A stretch of DNA of 64,000 nt from UBA11865 sp963749825 (GTDB taxonomy: Bacteria; Chloroflexota; Anaerolineae; Promineifilales; Promineifilaceae). A model generated the notes under the pieces. The model saw only the letters and a program-made list of their open reading frames with translations. It was not told the DNA's origin and did no database searches. Positions 9,654 through 18,250 of the stretch are shown in pieces. The stretch covers positions 1 through 64,000 of the forward strand of contig CAVVOI010000019.1 of the NCBI GenBank assembly GCA_963749825.1, written 5' to 3'. Within the stretch, counting starts at the first letter, position 1; each line of letters begins with the position of its first letter. The position numbers and the translations under genes were made by a program.

Positions 9654-10361
9654 GTGTCAGCCAGGTTAATCCTGATCCTTTTCGTCCTTTTGTTCTTGGT
9701 CGTATCTTGCTCGGCCGAGCCAGAAACTGTGATTGAGACTGTGGTACACGAGGCTACCGTTGTAGTGAAAGTTACTCGCCTCGTCGAGCAGGAGGTGGAA
9801 GTTACCCGTGAAGTCGAGATTACTCATGAAGTCGAAGTGCCGGTTGAAGTCACCCGGATAGTCGAGATCGAGCGCGTCATCACCGCCACGCCCGAACCAA
9901 CACCTGAACCAACTATGACCGCCACGGTTGCTGCTACAGCGGCTCCGGCCCAGCCTTCCACGCCTGAGCCCGTTCAGGATCTGGCAACAACTTTTTTGGA
10001 ACAAATGGAAAATACTCGGAGGCAAATGCAAAGTTTTGGGGGACAGATTGATGCAGCATTGAGAGGAGATCCTTTCAGCTGCCTGGATTCTGTTTATCTA
10101 TATGATGCGATCTTGTCTGCCCCAACGATGGATGTCTCATCAGCATCTGCCGAGGTGCAGAATGCGTACGGACGGTATCGCGCTTCTATAGATATTTTTA
10201 GAGATGGTGCCAAGGATATGGCTGGTAATTGTCGAGAGGTCGTCGACGGCACAAAACAAGGCACAACTATACCGTTTCAGCAATGGGGACTGGCCCGGCA
10301 GCAGGTGGACCAAGCAATTGGGATATTGAGCCCGGCAATCCAAATGTTAGGCGGGGAATAA
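9654..10361 (+). CDS. Lipoprotein with V-E-V-T-R repeat stalk and Pro/Thr linker
   Basis: Signal sequence LILILFVLLFLVVSC with lipobox Cys19, then a stalk of alternating Val/Glu repeats (VTREVEITHEVEVPVEVTR) ending in a Thr/Pro/Glu linker (TPEPTPEPTMTAT), then a roughly 130-residue helical domain with two Cys (SCLD and NCRE) that could pair. Such stalks are common in Chloroflexota surface lipoproteins and probably span or coat the envelope; the function of the terminal domain is unknown. GTG 9654 is chosen because GAGAGG (9641-9646) lies 7 bases upstream; ATG 9636 is an alternative in the same frame. Its 3' end overlaps the convergent DUF2332 gene by 15 bases. Confidence 0.8.
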   Translation: MSARLILILFVLLFLVVSCSAEPETVIETVVHEATVVVKVTRLVEQEVEVTREVEITHEVEVPVEVTRIVEIERVITATPEPTPEPTMTATVAATAAPAQPSTPEPVQDLATTFLEQMENTRRQMQSFGGQIDAALRGDPFSCLDSVYLYDAILSAPTMDVSSASAEVQNAYGRYRASIDIFRDGAKDMAGNCREVVDGTKQGTTIPFQQWGLARQQVDQAIGILSPAIQMLGGE

Positions 10362-11519
10362 AGAGGCCTTTAACCATTGGCTGAAACCAGGTCCCAATTC
10401 GGTGATGGCGCCATGTGGGTGAGCCCAACCGAGGAGCCAGCGACGATGTGTCCCTTGATTCCATAAATCGGCTGTCCAGGCACAGAAGCCGTACTCGGGC
10501 GGTTCGCTACCGTCTAGAGGAGGCTCCCATTGGAGCCACAAGATAGGCCGGTCTTGGGTGGCTGCCCAATGGTCGATGTGAAAGAGCATTGACCGGCCAT
10601 TGTCGCGTAAATATGCCGTCATCCAGGTGTTGTAGATGACAATGGGTTCCCGGGATCCAGCCGGTAGATTTTGACTCAAGAAATGAGCCAACTCATCGGG
10701 TAAATTGACCTGGTAGATTATCACAGGGGCAGTGATTGATTCAACCAGGCGGAAGGCCTCGATCCCTTCCCTAAGTCGCTGGATGCGCTCAACTTGATCG
10801 CCCCAGATGAAAGCAGCCAATGTTAACTCATCATCCCAGCTTGAGAGAGGAAAGGGCGCGATGTCAGATCCCGTGCGGCTGGCGATCCGGGGCGCTGTGC
10901 CATGGCCGGCCAATAGGCTCGAATCCGGGTGACCACGAAGTCTCGTCACATATTGCGGCGGCCGCCCCTGACCCAGGTCAGCCATTAATTGACCACTCTC
11001 CGCCTCCACGAGCCGGTAGGATCGTTTATCGGCTACCAGATTCAGTCCGGCGCTGGCTCCCAAGTCTACAAGGTGGATGTTATCCCAACCGGTGGCCAAT
11101 ACCGGCAAAAGCCAGCAGAGGCCCCGGCCGGTTTCATTTGTCTGCACGGTGCCGGACTTTATGAAGGGGGTAAATTGCCGGTCGTTAGCCAGAATCGTTT
11201 CTCGTAAAACAGCGACGAAATCATCCTCACCGGGATCAAGGCTACCACCTGCGGTGGGATAATAAAAGGCGAGATCAGCTGCCTCTCCAGAGAGGACCTG
11301 GCGGTGTATAGCGGCGGCCAACAATAAGCTGATATCCAACGAGTGTCTCTGGCGACCGGCATCGACCAGCCAATTGACCAAGGGATCGGCGGCCGAATTC
11401 GGGTCTTCCAGCCAACTGGCGACGGCGCCGAATAGGGCAGCGTATAGCGGCGAGTAACCGGCTGCAAATTCTTCTTGTTGCCGGAATTTCGTCGCCAAGC
11501 GTCGAATTTGATCAGCCAT
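10347..11519 (-). CDS. DUF2332 family protein
   Basis: A 390-residue soluble protein matching the DUF2332 family, recognised from the opening IRRLATKFRQQEEFAAGYSPLYAAL, the central VDLGASAGLNLVADKRSY and the later FHIDHWAATQDRPILWLQWE. The VDLGASAGLNL segment looks like a Rossmann methyltransferase glycine motif, so a methyltransferase-like fold is plausible, but no reaction is established for the family. ATG 11519 is preceded by GAGG. It stands between the convergent lipoprotein and the same-strand thiolase gene. Confidence 0.82.
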   Translation of the reverse strand: MADQIRRLATKFRQQEEFAAGYSPLYAALFGAVASWLEDPNSAADPLVNWLVDAGRQRHSLDISLLLAAAIHRQVLSGEAADLAFYYPTAGGSLDPGEDDFVAVLRETILANDRQFTPFIKSGTVQTNETGRGLCWLLPVLATGWDNIHLVDLGASAGLNLVADKRSYRLVEAESGQLMADLGQGRPPQYVTRLRGHPDSSLLAGHGTAPRIASRTGSDIAPFPLSSWDDELTLAAFIWGDQVERIQRLREGIEAFRLVESITAPVIIYQVNLPDELAHFLSQNLPAGSREPIVIYNTWMTAYLRDNGRSMLFHIDHWAATQDRPILWLQWEPPLDGSEPPEYGFCAWTADLWNQGTHRRWLLGWAHPHGAITELGPGFSQWLKASLFPA

Positions 11520-11615
11520 ATCGCTGATACCTCAATTGTAATGGATCATTGGCCCAACCATCATAGGCCAGGTCTAAGGGCTGGGATTATTACAATTTTT
11601 CGTTCAGGGATCGCT

Positions 11616-12761
11616 CTAGCCCGGCTTCTGTAAAATGTGGGTGACGACTGTCGCCCCGCTGCCGCCAATATTTTGGGTCATGGCAATTTGCGCACCGTCT
11701 ACCTGGGCTTTGCCAGCCGTTTCACGTAGTTGCAGCGTCGCTTCGGCGAGCTGGTACAGTCCTGTGGCGCCGACGGGATGACCTCGAGCCTTCAAGCCGC
11801 CCATCGTGGCAATGGGGATGCGGCCGGAAGGCAAGATAGCCCCTTCTTGGGCCAGGCGAACCCCTTGCCCTCGTTCCGCAAATCCACCCGCCTCAAGAGA
11901 TAGGGCAGCCATGATACTGAAAGCATCGTGCAGTTCGAAGAGATCGATATCTTCCGGTCCGACACCAGCCTGGGCATAGGCACGGCTTGCCGATTTCATC
12001 GCCCCGTCAAGCCAGATGGGGTTTTCTCGGTCATGGACGCTCAAGGTGTCAGTGGTCGAAGCTGAACCGATTACCCGGACGGCTGATGGCGCTTTATCGG
12101 CCGGCACTAATAATAAGGCGGCCGCGCCATCGCCAATGGGTGAAGCATCAAACAGTGTCACCGGATCTGCTATTGACCGGCCGGCTACATACTCCTTGTG
12201 ACTGATCGCCCGGTGGAACAAGGCGTTGGGATTATTTACCCCATTCGCATGGGCGTTGATGGCAAAGGGAGCAAAATCAGCCTGAGTGTAGCCATATTCA
12301 TGCATATAACGGCGCATTACCAGCGCGTTCAAGCTGACGAAACTGACGCCATGAATGACTTCATAATCAGCATCGGCCGCGCCGGTCAGCGCAGCGGTGA
12401 TTTCTGAGCCCGATGCTTCGGTCATCTTTTCAACGCCGATGGCCAAAACGGCTTCTTTTTCTCCGCTGGCTACGGCCATTATTCCCTGGCGCATGGTCGA
12501 GCCGGCCGAACCGCAGGCAGCCTCCATGCGAACTGCTTCTACTCCCCACTGGCCTAAAAAGTCGGCTACCAGCGCGCCTAGCTGTCGTTGCTGGTTCAGG
12601 CTGCCGCTGGTCATATTGCCAACGTAAATCGCGTCAACCTTTTCCAGACCGGCGTCGTCCATCGCCGACCGGCCGGCCGTTATCGCCAGCTCGCGCAAAG
12701 ACAGCGCCCAGTGTTCGCGGACAGGGGTTTGTCCGACCCCTAATATTGCAACTTGTCGCAT
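11616..12761 (-). CDS. Thiolase family protein (acetyl-CoA acetyltransferase / SCP2-type)
   Basis: Thiolase-fold acyltransferase. With the ATG at 12761 as start (GGAG 12772-12769 upstream; an earlier TTG at 12773 is in frame but would place the ribosome site inside the gene) the nucleophilic Cys is residue 83 in MEAACGSAGST. The second active-site region includes ELHDAFSIMAAL, GHPVGATGLYQ and NIGGSGATVV. The N-terminal MRQVAILGVGQTPV and lack of a classic C-terminal CxG motif suggest the SCP2-like/archaeal-type branch, often paired with a DUF35 OB-fold protein and HMG-CoA synthase; neither partner is adjacent. Role: beta-keto thiolysis or acyl condensation, substrate unknown. Confidence 0.88.
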   Translation of the reverse strand: MRQVAILGVGQTPVREHWALSLRELAITAGRSAMDDAGLEKVDAIYVGNMTSGSLNQQRQLGALVADFLGQWGVEAVRMEAACGSAGSTMRQGIMAVASGEKEAVLAIGVEKMTEASGSEITAALTGAADADYEVIHGVSFVSLNALVMRRYMHEYGYTQADFAPFAINAHANGVNNPNALFHRAISHKEYVAGRSIADPVTLFDASPIGDGAAALLLVPADKAPSAVRVIGSASTTDTLSVHDRENPIWLDGAMKSASRAYAQAGVGPEDIDLFELHDAFSIMAALSLEAGGFAERGQGVRLAQEGAILPSGRIPIATMGGLKARGHPVGATGLYQLAEATLQLRETAGKAQVDGAQIAMTQNIGGSGATVVTHILQKPG

Positions 12762-12780
12762 CAATTTCTCCAAAATGAAA

Positions 12781-12806
12781 CCGGCTTTCTTAGTTTAAGA
12801 AGCCGG
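12781..12806 (-). terminator. Inverted repeat between ilvE and the thiolase gene
   Basis: On the minus strand the arms AAGCCGGCTTCTTA and TAAGAAAGCCGG pair around a three-base loop with one bulge, followed by TTTCATTTT rather than a clean U-tract. It lies downstream of ilvE and only about 20 bases before the thiolase start, so it may end ilvE transcripts or act as a leader hairpin near the thiolase ribosome site. Confidence 0.45.
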
Positions 12807-13000
12807 CTTCGGAATGCTTCGATTTAAGGCCGATTGATAACGGCTCCAACGCCGTAACCCCGGCTAATATAAGTCTACCAATCTTTAGTGCCAGAAACTA
12901 TCAACTTTGCTCCCGGCACTGCCAATTGGTGTAATTCTTGATGATCATGAGCCCAAGCTAACTCTTGGATAAAAGAATTGGCCTCAAGCAGTATTCGAAC

Positions 13001-14077
13001 TTAGTCTACCTCGATGGTCAAAGTCCAACCAAATGGGTCGGGAATACGCCCATATTGGATGTCGGTCAACTGCTGGTAAAGGTGTTTGGCTACAGGGCCT
13101 ACCTCGTAGTCGTTGACGATATATTCCTCGTCCTGGAAGCCAAATTTTCCAACCGGAGCGATGACAGCGGCCGTGCCGCAGCCGAAAACTTCGCTGATTT
13201 TGCCTGATTGGATATCGGCTAAAAGATCATGGACGTCAACCATCTCTTCCGTCACCTGGTAACCCAAATGGCGGCCGAGCTTAATAACCGAGTCTCGGGT
13301 AACACCTGGCAAAATGCTTCCCGTGAGCGGCGGCGTCACAATATGGTCATCGCCATAAACGAAACAAATATTCATCGCCCCAACCTCCTCGATGAAGCGC
13401 CCCTCAATGGCGTCCAGCCACAGAACTTGCGAATAGCCTTTGTCCTTGGCATCTGCTCCGGCGAGCAAGCTGGCTGCGTAGTTTCCGCCAGTTTTCGCCG
13501 CGCCGGTTCCACCTTTGACCGCCCGGCGATATTCATGCGAGATATAGACTGGGACGGGGTTAAAGCCCTCGGCAAAGTAAGCCCCCACAGGTGAAAGTAT
13601 CACAAAATGGAGGTAATTGCTGCTGGCATGCACGCCTAAGAAAGGCTCTGTGGCAATCATGGTTGGCCGGATGTATAAGGCCGAACCTGGTTGGCTGGGT
13701 GTCCATTCCTGCTCCAGTGAAATGAGCTGGATGATAGCTGCCAAATGCTCTTCATCATCCACGACCGGCATGGCCATACGACGAGCAGAATTATTGAAAC
13801 GTTTCATATTTTCCCAAGGGCGGAACAGGTTGATGTTGCCATCGGCCAACCGGTAAGCCTTGGTCCCCTCGAAGATTTCCTGGGCGTAATGAAATACCGA
13901 CGTAGCGGGTTCCAGGGAAAAGGGACCATACGGGCCAACGGTGGCGTTGTGCCAGCCCTTATCCGAGGAGTAATATTGGGTGAACATGCGATTAGTCATG
14001 ATTTTGCCAAAACCAAAATTACCAGTTGGAACCGGCCGCATTTCTGATTCTTTGAGAGGTACAACTTTAATGTCCAC
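13001..14077 (-). CDS. ilvE: Branched-chain amino acid aminotransferase
   Basis: Class IV PLP aminotransferase for the last step of Leu/Ile/Val synthesis. Eukaryote-like type II ILVE layout of about 358 residues: GPFSLEPATSVFHYAQEIFEGTKAYR, RFNNSARRM, YIRPTMIATE, the PLP-lysine segment GTGAAKTGGNYAASL (K195 from GTG 14077) and EEVGAMNICFV. The start is GTG 14077 because AAGGAGAT precedes it by about 5 bases; a TTG at 14095 would engulf that site. No other branched-chain biosynthesis genes are next to it. Confidence 0.95.
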   Translation of the reverse strand: MDIKVVPLKESEMRPVPTGNFGFGKIMTNRMFTQYYSSDKGWHNATVGPYGPFSLEPATSVFHYAQEIFEGTKAYRLADGNINLFRPWENMKRFNNSARRMAMPVVDDEEHLAAIIQLISLEQEWTPSQPGSALYIRPTMIATEPFLGVHASSNYLHFVILSPVGAYFAEGFNPVPVYISHEYRRAVKGGTGAAKTGGNYAASLLAGADAKDKGYSQVLWLDAIEGRFIEEVGAMNICFVYGDDHIVTPPLTGSILPGVTRDSVIKLGRHLGYQVTEEMVDVHDLLADIQSGKISEVFGCGTAAVIAPVGKFGFQDEEYIVNDYEVGPVAKHLYQQLTDIQYGRIPDPFGWTLTIEVD

Positions 14078-14446
14078 GGTATCTCCTTCCTGCAACGTGG
14101 CTCCTTAAATGGGAAACTACGAGCCATTCCATACCAACAAATCACAAGCAAGATAAGCCCAAGTTTACAGGCTGATAGAGCGCTGGTCGAATTAATTCCT
14201 TGACGGCAGAATAACCCTTGGGCCTCGCAAGAATACTAGCTTCTACCGATTGTAGACCTGCCAGTAGTAAAATATTGTTAGCAGCTGAATGGGGTGCACT
14301 TCACCCTTTTGGAATTGGTCCAGTCCGTGCCACAGAGGTATTGTTAAAACATAACGACCACCCGCTAAATAGCCTGTTTTTGATTAGCCTTTCTTTGTAA
14401 GGTAAACTTAAATGGAATCTGTTTGTTATATTAGTGTGGATTAGCC
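14078..14446. other. 369-base divergent intergenic region between ilvE and the MerR-type regulator
   Basis: No gene is seen here. It must carry promoters for ilvE (leftward) and for the regulator (rightward). The best rightward -10 candidate is TATATT at 14427-14432, 15 bases before the regulator ATG, without a convincing -35. No long inverted repeat was noticed. Confidence 0.5.
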
Positions 14447-15088
14447 ATGGCTGACGAATTAGAAGTCAAAACCGATCAAGGAGAATGGTTGTCGCTGAGT
14501 AAGGCGGCGACTTTGTTGGGCGTCCACAGCATGACTTTACGTCGCTGGAGCGATAGCGGCCGATTCCCCAGTTTTCGAACCCCCGGAGGCCACCGCCGGT
14601 TCGCCCGAAAAGACATCGATTATTACTTGAGTCAGCAACAAGCTGATGTGGAAGGACTCCCAGAAAATTGGGCCGCATCAGCGCTTGTTCAAACCCGTCA
14701 AGAGGTGGCCCATCACCAGAGCCATCACTGGATGCAGACCGTAATCGAACATGATTTGCGTAATGAGTATAGACAACTGGGCCACCAACTCATGGGTTTG
14801 TTGTTGCAATATGTGGCGGCCGAAGAGCCAAACGAAACTTTCCTACATGAGGCCCAACGTATCGGCCGAAAATACGGAGCTTACGGCCGGCGGGTCGGCC
14901 TAACCCTAACTAGTATCCTGGAAGCGACCCTTTTCTTCCGCGATATCCTAGTTGAAAGCAGCTTAAAGATCCCCTCGACGACCTATGTCGAATCTGATGC
15001 CAGCTTGTTGATTCTGCGCCGGGTCAATCAAATCATCAACACGGTCCAACTTGCGGTTAGCGACTATTACGAAAAAACCACCCGCTAG
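14447..15088 (+). CDS. MerR/BldC-type HTH regulator with C-terminal helical (RsbRD-like) sensor domain
   Basis: A 213-residue predicted transcription regulator. Residues about 14-65 are a MerR-like winged helix (LSKAATLLGVHSMTLRRW, then the wing TPGGHRRFARKDIDYYL), the form found in BldC and excisionase-like proteins. Residues about 90-210 are all-helical and resemble the RsbRD/rsbT-coregulator N-terminal sensor domain (EAQRIGRKYGAYGRRVGLTL, then EATLFFRDILVESSL). There are no sensory cysteines typical of metal MerR proteins. It is divergent from ilvE, which it could regulate; this is inference only. No strong ribosome site precedes ATG 14447. Confidence 0.82.
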   Translation: MADELEVKTDQGEWLSLSKAATLLGVHSMTLRRWSDSGRFPSFRTPGGHRRFARKDIDYYLSQQQADVEGLPENWAASALVQTRQEVAHHQSHHWMQTVIEHDLRNEYRQLGHQLMGLLLQYVAAEEPNETFLHEAQRIGRKYGAYGRRVGLTLTSILEATLFFRDILVESSLKIPSTTYVESDASLLILRRVNQIINTVQLAVSDYYEKTTR

Positions 15089-15120
15089 CTGATCAATCGC
15101 GATTCGTCATACCTCTCCCG

Positions 15121-16032
15121 TCAATCCAATTTTTCAGTGGCCGGTTGCCTAATCGACAAGGTCGCCAACCCGACGAATAATAAGGCTATACCAATGAGGG
15201 CCACGGGGGCCAGCCGTTCGCCTAAGACGACAACGCCCAACATGGCCGCCGTCAAAGGTTCGGCTAGAGTCAAGGTCACGGCCGAGGAGGCGGCGATAGC
15301 CATCAGCCCGCGAGCAAACAACGCATAGGCGATACCTACGGTGATGACCCCCAGATGGAAGGCCACGGCCATGCCGCCGGGCATGGCTAACCAACTCAGA
15401 TCGCTGCTGATAAAGATGGGCAAGAGGATCAAGGCGCCCAAAACAAAGACGACGGCCATTACCAGATCCGGCGACCGGCCGGCCAATAGCTGCTTACTGG
15501 CCAAAGTGTAAATAGCATAAGCTAAGCCGGCACCCAAGGCTAGTAATACGCCCAGTGGGTCTACGCTAATGCTGCTGCCTCCGGCAATTAACAGGGTACT
15601 TCCAATAATGGCCAGGCCAGTTGCCAACAACCAACGTCGTCCCGGCCGTTGACCTACCACCAGCCAATCCAGGGCTCCGGCCCAAACCGGGGCCGTGCCG
15701 ATGCCGACGATGGTGCCTACGGCGACGCCCGTGCGGGCTACGCCAGCAAAAAAACATATCTGATAGACGGCGATGCCCCCGGCTGCAACCAACGTGGGCT
15801 TGAGCGGCAAATGCAAACCATTCCGAAAGCTGCCCCGGGCTGCAGCCCAAATAAGCAGGGTTAAGCCGCCGAAAACAAGGCGAACGGCGCCAACCGACAG
15901 AGGCGTGGCTCCGTCGGGCGCAAAAGCCTGGGCAGTCCCCGTAGTTCCCCACAATATGGCGGCCGCCAGAACTAGCCATTGACCGCCAATGGATCCGGCG
16001 TCGCTAGGCCCATCTGTTTGGGATTGGCTCAT
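15121..16032 (-). CDS. EamA/DMT superfamily transporter
   Basis: A 303-residue protein with about ten membrane helices in two EamA repeats (first GGQWLVLAAAILWGTTGTAQAFAP, second GVLLALGAGLAYAIYTLASKQL). The family exports small metabolites such as amino acids or related solutes; the substrate cannot be told. ATG 16032 follows AAGAAGGGAA. It lies 22 bases downstream of the corrected end of the frameshifted alpha/beta hydrolase on the same strand and is probably co-transcribed with it. Confidence 0.88.
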   Translation of the reverse strand: MSQSQTDGPSDAGSIGGQWLVLAAAILWGTTGTAQAFAPDGATPLSVGAVRLVFGGLTLLIWAAARGSFRNGLHLPLKPTLVAAGGIAVYQICFFAGVARTGVAVGTIVGIGTAPVWAGALDWLVVGQRPGRRWLLATGLAIIGSTLLIAGGSSISVDPLGVLLALGAGLAYAIYTLASKQLLAGRSPDLVMAVVFVLGALILLPIFISSDLSWLAMPGGMAVAFHLGVITVGIAYALFARGLMAIAASSAVTLTLAEPLTAAMLGVVVLGERLAPVALIGIALLFVGLATLSIRQPATEKLD

Positions 16033-16054
16033 TTCCCTTCTTTTACCCCCGGCC

Positions 16055-16799
16055 TTAACCGCCCAATGCGGACAAGAGATCGACAGTGGCTTCTACAATC
16101 CGGTCTCGTTGTTCCTGCTGGGAGAGATGGGGATGGAGATCGCCGCGCTGTGGCCCGTAATAACCAAATTGGGCGTGATTGCCTCCTTCCAAAGCCACAG
16201 TAAACAGTATCAGGCGGCAACAGCTCTTTCGTGGCTTCTATTTCTTCTGGCGACGAAAGCCCGTCGTTAGTGCCATAAATGGATGCAGCCTGCAGGACCC
16301 GGCAGGAGATATCGGTATCACCAGATGGATAAGCGCCCCACAAGACCAGCCCCTCGGCTGCCCAAGGATAATCCTTGATGAATTGGGCCGCCATCGCGCC
16401 GCCGAGCGAATGACCTCCCACAGCCCAATGTTGGATCTGCGGGTGAGCATCGATCACTTCCTGAGCTCGACCAATGCCCAAAACTGCCAGATTTAGAGGC
16501 ATCGAGGGGATGGCAACTAAATAACCCTGGGCAGCGATATCCTGGGCCAATGGCGCATAGGCTCGGGGATCAACCAGGCCGCCTGGATAAAATACTAGCC
16601 CGGTAGTTGGTTGGCCATCAGCAGGTTGGAACACCAACCATTCTCCAGATTCAACCTGAACGTCAGAGGACGATTGAAGCGCCGCCTGGGCCACCTGATC
16701 TGGTCCGGCCGTAGCGATTTGGGTATAGGCCACGAAGCCCAGTAGGGCGATAACGACGATGGCCAGCAAGCCCACGAAAACCCATATGACTTTCTTCAT
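16055..16799 (-). pseudogene. Membrane-anchored alpha/beta hydrolase with one frameshift
   Basis: N-terminal membrane segment (VIWVFVGLLAIVVIALLGFVAY), then an alpha/beta-hydrolase with nucleophile elbow GGHSLGGAMAAQF and an oxyanion-side motif FYPGGLVDPRAYAPL. The frame is lost at about 16199: without that base, translation continues VYVALEGGNHAQFGYYG and then LSQQEQRDRIVEATVDLL, ending in TAA at 16055-16057. This supplies the catalytic His (GGNHAQFG), which the uncorrected frame lacks. The uncorrected frame instead ends in an Arg/Ser-rich tail at 16029. The single-base nature favours sequencing error or recent inactivation. The fold resembles the PF12695-type hydrolases of unknown substrate. 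Confidence 0.8.
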
Positions 16800-17020
16800 T
16801 CTAAGTTGATAGTTACTCCATACTCCACTGATAAAGCCCGACTATCAGCCCTATTGGCTTTTTAACAGCCACGGGCCAGGCGGCCGATTGCGGCACAATA
16901 TTAGACTTACTATCGGGGAAGTCAATCATCAAGAGAGAAAAGGGGCTAACGAATCTAAGGGCAAATGCCTGAGTGGTCAAAATCGCCCATCTATAACAAG
17001 CGGATGGTCAACTTCGGCCG

Positions 17021-17482
17021 TCATTCCAGAGACTTGTAAAATTTGAAACCGGCTTTGTGGTAACCTTTGCCCTCATAAAAGGCGTGGGCAGCCGTCCGGC
17101 TTTCGGCGCTGGTCAATTCCATACGTTGACAGCCCAGCTGGCGGGCGATTTGCTCGATACGGGCCAGCAAGGCCGATCCGATCCCCCGGCCCCGGTAGCC
17201 GTCCTTGACCACAAAGGAGGTGATCTTGCATAACGTTTCGCCGCGATGAAAGTAAAACATGAAGTGGATGCTGGCTGCGGCCGTCACCTGTCGCCCAGTC
17301 TCGGCTACCAGGATCTGATCGGCCGGACTGGTGGCCAACTGTTCCAAGCGTCCGGCGACTTCCTCGTCGTTGGTAGGATAACCTAACTCTGCCAACAGCA
17401 GAGCAATGGCAGGAGAATCAGACTGATTCCCCTCCCTGATAGAGATGACGCCTAGAGGTATTGTCTCATTTGGCAAACTCAC
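17021..17482 (-). CDS. GNAT family N-acetyltransferase
   Basis: A 153-residue acetyltransferase with the acetyl-CoA motif A (ITSFVVKDGYRGRGIGSALLARIE: R-G-x-G-I-G) followed by GCQRMELTSAESRTAAHAFYEGKGY. GTG 17482 is chosen over the TTG at 17506 because GAGAGG lies 5 bases upstream. The substrate is unknown. It starts 20 bases after the DUF952 stop codon on the same strand, so the two are probably one transcript. Confidence 0.87.
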   Translation of the reverse strand: MSLPNETIPLGVISIREGNQSDSPAIALLLAELGYPTNDEEVAGRLEQLATSPADQILVAETGRQVTAAASIHFMFYFHRGETLCKITSFVVKDGYRGRGIGSALLARIEQIARQLGCQRMELTSAESRTAAHAFYEGKGYHKAGFKFYKSLE

Positions 17483-17502
17483 CGCTACCTCTCCCGTCCA
17501 GG

Positions 17503-17857
17503 TCAATCACCCGGATCAAAGTCGACCGGCAAGGTGAAACGGCCGTCTGAATCGGGTTCGAAAGCCAATACCTGGTCCACAGCCGCGACGGGCAGCGGGC
17601 CATAGATATGGGGGAATTCCTGACCGCTCTGGTAACAATCTTCAAAACGAATTTCGGCCGACACCCTGATCGGGTCAATGACCAATAGCACCAGGTCTTG
17701 TTGGCCGCGGTACATGGCATTGGCTACCGGCACGACCTGATCGGGCAGCGAACAATGGATAAAACCTTCCTCGACCAGGCTCACAGGGCGGTAGTTGCCG
17801 TTCCGGACGGCCGTGACCCAAATTTGCACGATGGGCGATGTGTAAGAGTGCGGGCAT
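17503..17857 (-). pseudogene. DUF952 family protein with a frameshift near the N-terminus
   Basis: The body (AVRNGNYRPVSLVEEGFIHCS, LVIDPIRV, FPHIYGPLPVAAV) matches DUF952. Its usual opening, here MPALLHIAHRA, is encoded from ATG 17857 in a different frame and is preceded by GAGG. The switch lies in the run CCCAAATTTGC at 17818-17827. Removing one A restores HRAIWVTAVRNGNY. The change sits in paired homopolymers, so a basecalling error is likely and the real protein is about 117 residues. DUF952 proteins are small cytosolic proteins of unknown function, structurally related to ADP-ribosyl-transferase-like folds. Confidence 0.78.
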
Positions 17858-18031
17858 GTTTTCCTCGTAATGTGAAGTCAGATGGAATGGTAGCGGCCGG
17901 TTAGCAGCAAAGCAACCACATAGCCTAAAAATTGTGATACAAGCTGGTTGGACTATAAGCTTCATCCTGGAAGTTTGAAGGGCGATAAAATCTTGGAATC
18001 AAGCCAAAAACACTAGCATCGGAAACAAAAA

Positions 18032-18060
18032 AGAGGTTGTAGATTCTCTCTACAACCTCT
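18032..18060 (-). terminator. Rho-independent terminator after tRNA-Gln
   Basis: Perfect 12-base arms AGAGGTTGTAGA (18032-18043) and TCTACAACCTCT (18049-18060) around a 5-base loop, followed on the minus strand by TTTTTTG. It lies 13 bases past the tRNA 3' end. Confidence 0.92.
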
Positions 18061-18072
18061 CTACCTCTTAGG

Positions 18073-18143
18073 CTGAGGGAGGTGGACTTGAACCACCACT
18101 GACGGATTCAGAGTCCGCTGTTCTACCATTAAACTATCCCTCA
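18073..18143 (-). tRNA. tRNA-Gln (anticodon CTG)
   Basis: Complete cloverleaf on the minus strand: acceptor TGAGGGA/TCCCTCA, anticodon stem GCGGA/TCCGT with loop CTCTGAA giving anticodon CTG, a 4-base variable loop, T arm GGTGG-TTCAAGT-CCACC, discriminator G. CCA is not encoded. It reads CAG codons. Confidence 0.95.
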
Positions 18144-18250
18144 AGATGTGGGCATTTTACCAAAGCCCACGAGGCCGGGCAAACAGGAGCAGCCCCAGGC
18201 AAACCACTGATCACCTGGCCGACCAGAAAGGAAGGACAGACACCTATCTC

